Source: Mycobacterium lentiflavum (GTDB lineage Bacteria; Actinomycetota; Actinomycetes; Mycobacteriales; Mycobacteriaceae). Taken from it: DNA of 64,000 nt. A program made the position numbers and the translations under genes. Position 1 is the stretch's first letter; every line of letters begins with the position of its first letter. The stretch covers positions 4,774,001-4,838,000 of the forward strand of contig NZ_CP092423.2 in assembly GCF_022374895.2 (NCBI RefSeq), written 5' to 3'. The notes beneath the pieces were generated by a model. It had not been told where the DNA came from. It did not search any database and saw only the letters and a program-made list of their open reading frames with translations. Of the stretch, positions 59,935-64,000 are shown in pieces.

Positions 59935-60312
59935 CTAGATATCCAGCCCGTCATAAACCTTCGCGGCATTGCTGTTGACACCTCGCAGCTCCGTGTCGGG
60001 CAGCCCGATCTGCTCACCCGCGTCGGTGTCGTGTGCAGTGCCCCAGCCCCATGCCAATCGGTGCCGGAGATCCAACTGCCCACCAAGCGGGCCAGATGAA
60101 AGTTGGCGTAATAGTCGGGGCAACTTGCGTCGCGCGAGCCCGACAGATCCAGACAGACATTTGGGGTTCTCAGAGCTAGGACTGCCGCGGTTTCGCACCA
60201 CCAACCCAGGCCCCCTGGCGCGAAAACCAAATTGGGTGCAACGTCCACGATGCCCTCGAGTAGCCGCTGCGGATCGCCGCAATTGGAGCGCGACGCGGGA
60301 AGGATTGGAGGT
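59935..60312 (-). pseudogene. Frameshifted amidohydrolase remnant
   Basis: Directly after the ferredoxin stop, one frame encodes the middle/C-terminal part of an amidohydrolase-2 protein (GIVDVAPNLVFAPGGLGWWC, then LRTPNVCLDLSG and SGTDWH, equivalent to the usual FGSDWP). The expected ending appears in another frame (IGLPDTELRGVNSNAAKVYD, TAG at 59935-59937). The N-terminal two thirds are missing. So the gene is truncated and frameshifted. Its former role in the cluster is unknown; the family includes decarboxylases and hydrolases of aromatic pathways. Confidence 0.65.
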
Positions 60313-60654
60313 TCAGGCGGGTTTGGCATAGGCCTGTACGAATTCGGTGTCGACGCCGATTGGGCCAGTGGTTGCCGATCCACCTGGCGCGCCTAGGGTT
60401 TCGTCTCGATCTGGCAGCGGCTCGGTGAAGAACCTCAAGGCGTCGCCGACGAACTCCTGCTGGTCCTCAGGTACCCGCCGATCCTGGGTGATGGCTTGCA
60501 CGGGGCACACGGGCTCGCAGTTTCCGCAATCGATGCACTCCAGTGGATTGATATAAAGTTTGCGGCCACCTTCGTAGATGCAGTCGACGGGACATTCCTC
60601 GATGCAGGAGCGGTCCATCACGTCGATGCACGACTGGCCGATTACGTATGGCAT
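60313..60654 (-). CDS. Ferredoxin (7Fe/8Fe type), box oxygenase electron carrier
   Basis: 113 residues with eight cysteines: Cys9, 17, 21 and 25, then Cys40, 43, 46 and 50 (ECPVDCIYEGG and CIDCGNCEPVCPV), the pattern of FdxA-like 3Fe-4S/4Fe-4S ferredoxins, with a C-terminal extension. It is 20 bases after the ferredoxin reductase gene and next to boxB. It should carry electrons from that reductase to the diiron epoxidase BoxB, a role played in Azoarcus by one fused protein, BoxA. The start at 60654 is set by homology (MPYVIGQSCID). Confidence 0.88.
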   Translation of the reverse strand: MPYVIGQSCIDVMDRSCIEECPVDCIYEGGRKLYINPLECIDCGNCEPVCPVQAITQDRRVPEDQQEFVGDALRFFTEPLPDRDETLGAPGGSATTGPIGVDTEFVQAYAKPA

Positions 60655-60674
60655 AGGAAGCTTCCTTTCTGGCC

Positions 60675-61703
60675 TCAGGCGGGTATTGCCGCGGGGGCCG
60701 TGTCGGTGGAATGTCCTGGGAATAATGGCAGTTGGGGGTCGATGTAATGCGCCGCATTGTTGACCGCTGTGGCGGCCTCGCCGAAGCCGACGGCGATCAG
60801 CCGCACCTTGCCGGGGTAGTCGTTGATGTCCCCGGCGGCGAAGATGCCCGCAAGGGTGGTCTGCATCGTGGAGTCGACGGCGATGTGGCGTCGATTGTGG
60901 ATTTCGATCCCCCACTCCAGCAACGGACCCAGGTTGGCCGTGAAGCCCAGGGCAGCGATGATGCGTTGGCAGCGGAGTTCATGGACGGTGCCGTCATTGA
61001 TGGCGATCTCAACGCCGTGAATCAAGCGGTCGCCGTGGATCTTCCGGATCTGCGCGTTGGTGAGTATCTCGACCTTGGCTGCGGTGATGGCGGCGACCGT
61101 CGCTGGGTGGGCGCGGAAGGTGTCGCGCCGATGCACCAACGTGACTGAGCGGGCGATCGGCGTGAGCGCATGGGCCCAGTCGAAGGCGCTGTCGCCGCCG
61201 CCAGCGATGACCACGTCGGTGTCAGCGTAGTCGTCAAGGCAGCGTACAAAGTAGGCCAGGCCCTCGCCGGTGTAGGTCTGGGCGGCGGGCAGCGGACGCG
61301 GCGTGAACTTGCCGATGCCGCCGGTGACGACGATCGAACGGGCGTGCACGATCAGGCCCGTCGAACTGGTCACTGTGAATGTGGCTGACGATTCGCCGTT
61401 TTCGTGGCGCTGAAGGTGGTGTGCTGATTGACTGAGCAAATACACCGGATCGTACGGTGCTGCCTGCTCGATGAGTCGCTCGACGAGTTCGCGTCCGCGA
61501 ATGGCGGTAAAGCCGGCGATGTCGAGGATGTGCTTTTCCGGATACATCGCACTGACCTGGCCGCCTGGCTCGGGCAGCGAGTCCATCACAGCCACCGACA
61601 TGCCGCGAAAGCCGGCGTAGTACGTGGCGAACAGCCCAGCGGGACCAGCGCCGATGATAAGAATGTCGACGTTGGCCGCGGACGGTGTTTCTGCGGCGGG
61701 CAT
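60675..61703 (-). CDS. Thioredoxin reductase-like ferredoxin-NADP reductase
   Basis: 342 residues. FAD site DILIIGAGPAGLFATYYAGF, NADPH site DVVIAGGGDSAFDWAHAL and the second FAD motif TTLAGIFAAGDINDYPGKVR. The redox CxxC of thioredoxin reductase is absent, as in the ferredoxin-NADP reductases of this fold. AGGAGA lies 7 bases before the ATG. Between ferredoxin and boxB, it is the likely NADPH-dependent reductase of the benzoyl-CoA epoxidase system, replacing the FNR half of BoxA (inferred). Confidence 0.88.
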   Translation of the reverse strand: MPAAETPSAANVDILIIGAGPAGLFATYYAGFRGMSVAVMDSLPEPGGQVSAMYPEKHILDIAGFTAIRGRELVERLIEQAAPYDPVYLLSQSAHHLQRHENGESSATFTVTSSTGLIVHARSIVVTGGIGKFTPRPLPAAQTYTGEGLAYFVRCLDDYADTDVVIAGGGDSAFDWAHALTPIARSVTLVHRRDTFRAHPATVAAITAAKVEILTNAQIRKIHGDRLIHGVEIAINDGTVHELRCQRIIAALGFTANLGPLLEWGIEIHNRRHIAVDSTMQTTLAGIFAAGDINDYPGKVRLIAVGFGEAATAVNNAAHYIDPQLPLFPGHSTDTAPAAIPA

Positions 61704-61793
61704 TGCTACTCTCCTGCTCCGTTGGGGCCATCCTTTGATTGGCGGTGCGTCGGTGCGCGTAGACGTCTAAAACCGGTGCACCGCGACGCTTGT

Positions 61794-63215
61794 TCAGGCC
61801 AGGTGGACGTAGTCGTATTCGAACGGTTGGCCGTTGATTCCTTGCACGGGCGGAGCGACCCAGCCGGCGATCTTGCCCGGCTCGTAGACGGGTTGCATCA
61901 GCGACCGCACGAAGGTTAGGTCTTCGTCGGTGGGTAGCCATTTGTTTTGTGCCTGCTTCCAGGCAGCCTCGTCCAGGATCGTGCCTGTCGGGCTGATGTG
62001 GTGATCTGCGTACACGCCGACAGCCCGGTTGAATCCGACATGCGGAAGGGCCAATTGGAAGTCGATGCCGTAGTCGGAGAGGATTTTGTTCCATCGTTTG
62101 ATTCCGCTTTGGCAGTCGCTGATGTACTCCCCACGCAGGTCGAGGTTCAGCGCCAGCAACGCTGACAGCTCCTCTTTGCCCCACGTGCCGTCGCCGTTCG
62201 GGATGTCGAGGAATGCGCTGTCGTCGACCAGCAGGTGGTCGTCGCTTCGGCGCTCTTCCTGCCAACGTCCCTTCAAGCCGGCCGTGAAGTAGTTCGCCGC
62301 ATTGGTCGAAGTCTCGCTACCGAACAAATCCAACGACACGCTGTAGTGGAAATTTATGTATTTCTGGATGATCCCCAGCGGAACACCACCGTGCCGCGCG
62401 ATATCCATGGTGTCGTGTTCGCGAACTAGCTCGGCGCTTCGGGTGACTACACGGTCGACTCCGGTGGTGCCGACAAACATGTGGTGGGCTTCTTCTTTGA
62501 GCATGAACTCGCAGGTCCGCGACAGTGGATCGAACGCACTTTCCTTTAGCGTGCCCAGCTGATACTTGCCATCGCGGTCGGTGAAGTATGTGAACATGTA
62601 GAACGCTAGCCAGTCGGCGGTTTTCTCATTGAATGCCCCGAGGATGCGTGGCGAGTCCGGACTGCCGGAATTGCGATACAGCAACGCCTCTGCCTCCTCG
62701 CGACCCTCCTTGCCGAAGTAGGCGTGGAGCAGATACACCATCGCCCACAGGTGGCGGCCCTCTTCTACGTTGACCTGAAACAGATTTCGCAGGTCATACA
62801 GCGACGGTGCCGTCAGACCGAGCAACCGCTGCTGCTCGACCGAAGCGGGTTCTGTGTCGCCCTGCACAACGATAAGTCGCTGTAGGTCGGCCCTGTGCTC
62901 CCCGGGAATCTGCTGCCAAACGGGTTGTCCCTTGTTCTCACCGAAGGCAACACGGCGATCCGGCTTGGGTTCGGCCAGAAAGATGCCCCAGCGGTAGTCG
63001 GGCACGTTGACGTGGCCGAAGTGCGCCCAGCCTTCGCGACCTACGGCTACCGCGGTGCGCAAGTACACGCCATGCGTTTCCAGAGTGGGACCCATCTCGC
63101 CCCACCAGTTCAGAAACTTCGGCTGCCAGCCCTCCAACGCGCGCTGCAGTCGACGATCCGACGACAAATCGACGTTGTTGGGAATTTTGTCTTCGTAGTT
63201 GATTGATGTCATCAT
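61794..63215 (-). CDS. boxB: Benzoyl-CoA 2,3-epoxidase subunit BoxB
   Basis: 473 residues, the usual BoxB length, from ATG 63215 five bases after boxC. Diiron ligands of the family are visible: Glu122, Glu152 and His155 (NVEEGRHLWAM), Asp213 and Glu242/His245 (LKEEAHHMFVGTTGV), matching the published set as I recall it with an offset of two. Other conserved parts are HYSVSLDLFGSETSTNAANY and GEYISDCQSGIKRWNKIL. It inserts one oxygen atom into benzoyl-CoA to give the 2,3-epoxide, using electrons from the ferredoxin system. Confidence 0.95.
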   Translation of the reverse strand: MMTSINYEDKIPNNVDLSSDRRLQRALEGWQPKFLNWWGEMGPTLETHGVYLRTAVAVGREGWAHFGHVNVPDYRWGIFLAEPKPDRRVAFGENKGQPVWQQIPGEHRADLQRLIVVQGDTEPASVEQQRLLGLTAPSLYDLRNLFQVNVEEGRHLWAMVYLLHAYFGKEGREEAEALLYRNSGSPDSPRILGAFNEKTADWLAFYMFTYFTDRDGKYQLGTLKESAFDPLSRTCEFMLKEEAHHMFVGTTGVDRVVTRSAELVREHDTMDIARHGGVPLGIIQKYINFHYSVSLDLFGSETSTNAANYFTAGLKGRWQEERRSDDHLLVDDSAFLDIPNGDGTWGKEELSALLALNLDLRGEYISDCQSGIKRWNKILSDYGIDFQLALPHVGFNRAVGVYADHHISPTGTILDEAAWKQAQNKWLPTDEDLTFVRSLMQPVYEPGKIAGWVAPPVQGINGQPFEYDYVHLA

Positions 63216-63219
63216 GGTT

Positions 63220-64000
63220 TCAGACCCGCTTCCTGTCGAAGGTTGCCGATTTGCCCGTACCGTAGCGTCGCAGCGCGCCTTCCGGGCCGGAGGCGTTGGG
63301 GCGGACGAAGATCCAGTTCTGCCAGGCCGAGAGTCGGCCAAAGATCTTGGTTTCCAGCGTTTCAGGTCCGACGAATCGATGATTGGCCTCCATGCCGGTG
63401 CACGCGTCCGGCGAGAGCGCGGCGCGGCCCTCGATAACAAGTCGGATTTCGTCTTCCCAGTCAATGTCGTCCGGAGCGTCGGTCACCAAGCCCAACTCGT
63501 TGGCCTGCGCGGGTGTGAGCGAATTGCCGATCTGTTTGTCCCGCAGCAGGTTCAAGTGATCATCATGGCCGTAAAACCTCGACTCAAGTCGCGAAAGGCC
63601 GTTGCCCATAGGGAAGACACCGAAGTTAGACACAGTTATCCGTAGGCTTGCCCGCTCCTCGCTGTCCTGGTCCTCTAGGCGAGGTCCGTCGAGGATGTAC
63701 TGCCGATCACAGGCCAGTGCGAGTTCGGTCAGCATTCCGGAAAAGCAGCTGCCGGGCAGGATCTCGGCGATGAGGCTCCTGCTGGTGACGTCCAGACGCT
63801 TGAGGACCCGTTTGTAATACAGCAGGATCTCGTTGGCCAGCCAGTGTTCATCGTCCAGAAGTAGTCGCTCATACTCGTCGAGCACGCCGAACTCTCCTAC
63901 TGTGCGCAAGATCCAGGTGCCGATGGCAGTTTCGTTGGTGCGCAGGCGCAGGATCAGATCGTCGAGTTCGCGAGTGACTGCAAGCGGCCAGAAGTCGCTG
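63220..64000 (-). CDS. boxC: Benzoyl-CoA-2,3-epoxide hydrolase BoxC, C-terminal part
   Basis: The frame is open to the right edge, giving about the last 260 of an expected 550 residues; the true start is outside the window. Recognisable are GSCFSGMLTELALACDRQY (crotonase-type oxyanion region), ASLRITVSNFGVFPMGNGL and LSAWQNWIFVRPNASGPEGA near the end, all typical of BoxC. It cleaves the epoxide ring to 3,4-dehydroadipyl-CoA semialdehyde and formate. It is followed after 4 bases by boxB. The internal TTG that opens a 229-codon frame at 63909 is not the real start. Confidence 0.93.
   Translation of the reverse strand, partial: SDFWPLAVTRELDDLILRLRTNETAIGTWILRTVGEFGVLDEYERLLLDDEHWLANEILLYYKRVLKRLDVTSRSLIAEILPGSCFSGMLTELALACDRQYILDGPRLEDQDSEERASLRITVSNFGVFPMGNGLSRLESRFYGHDDHLNLLRDKQIGNSLTPAQANELGLVTDAPDDIDWEDEIRLVIEGRAALSPDACTGMEANHRFVGPETLETKIFGRLSAWQNWIFVRPNASGPEGALRRYGTGKSATFDRKRV

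Noticed and set aside
63220..63909. A complete 229-codon enoyl-CoA hydratase starting at TTG 63909
   Set aside because: The same frame continues with conserved-looking BoxC sequence to the window edge, so this is an internal codon of a truncated boxC.
1..64000. CRISPR arrays, insertion sequences, integrase or transposase genes
   Set aside because: Looked for regularly spaced repeats and for transposase/integrase motifs in the translations and saw none; the island idea rests only on the tRNA end and gene content.

Overview
The window looks like a Mycobacterium chromosome, probably an environmental non-tuberculous species. It carries close relatives of several M. tuberculosis proteins: KmtR, CYP144, the haloalkane dehalogenases DmbA and DmbC, an MPT51/FbpD-type mycolyltransferase, an mce operon with Mce-associated proteins, and secreted CAP and DUF732 proteins. 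GTG starts and -10 boxes 6-7 bases before a start codon (leaderless genes) are frequent. Family names come from recognising protein sequence by eye; no database search was run.

Layout. 1-4.6 kb: end of a mycofactocin-type SDR, a kmtR-cdf metal-efflux operon, a DapB-like dehydrogenase, a membrane molybdoprotein and a small membrane protein. 4.7-8 kb: SnoaL-like protein + CYP144 divergent from a TetR gene, then a secreted serine protease. 8-16.5 kb: a methyltransferase / membrane molybdoprotein / membrane protein set interleaved with three haloalkane dehalogenase-type hydrolases, one each of the HLD-I, HLD-II and HLD-III classes, with two TetR regulators, operator-like palindromes and a DUF1330 protein. 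At 16.7 kb lies the 3' end of a tRNA-Ala without its body, a possible attachment-site scar and perhaps the edge of an island running to the right.

17-64 kb is a catabolic region. 18.2-21.1 kb (minus) encodes a 3-hydroxyacyl-CoA dehydrogenase, an enoyl-CoA hydratase and a 3-oxoadipyl-CoA-type thiolase. 21.2-29.7 kb (plus) encodes an SDR, a RidA deaminase, an aryl-CoA ligase, a fused flavin monooxygenase/old-yellow-enzyme reductase of the 2-aminobenzoyl-CoA type, two acyl-CoA dehydrogenases and an enoyl-CoA hydratase: a likely anthranilate-CoA pathway. PaaX-like and AcoR-like regulators, an alpha/beta hydrolase and a FadD follow. 36.3-48.5 kb is a complete mce operon (yrbEA, yrbEB, mceA-F, two mas genes, DUF732 and CAP proteins). 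49.4-55.1 kb holds an NDMA-type alcohol dehydrogenase, two aldehyde dehydrogenases and the MPT51-like gene. 55.2-64 kb (minus) is an aerobic benzoyl-CoA (box) pathway: benzoate-CoA ligase, BoxD, 3-hydroxyacyl-CoA dehydrogenase, separate ferredoxin and ferredoxin reductase in place of the usual fused BoxA, BoxB, and BoxC running off the right edge.

Together the genes suggest: uptake (possibly by Mce), oxidation of aromatic alcohols/aldehydes, CoA activation of benzoate and 2-aminobenzoate, dearomatisation by two different oxygenase systems, and a shared end through 3-oxoadipyl-CoA thiolysis to succinyl-CoA and acetyl-CoA. A 31-bp near-identical block occurs in two promoter regions of this half and may mark a common regulon. 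Gene decay is also visible: a miniature alcohol dehydrogenase left by internal deletion, an amidohydrolase pseudogene and several short unexplained coding-like fragments.
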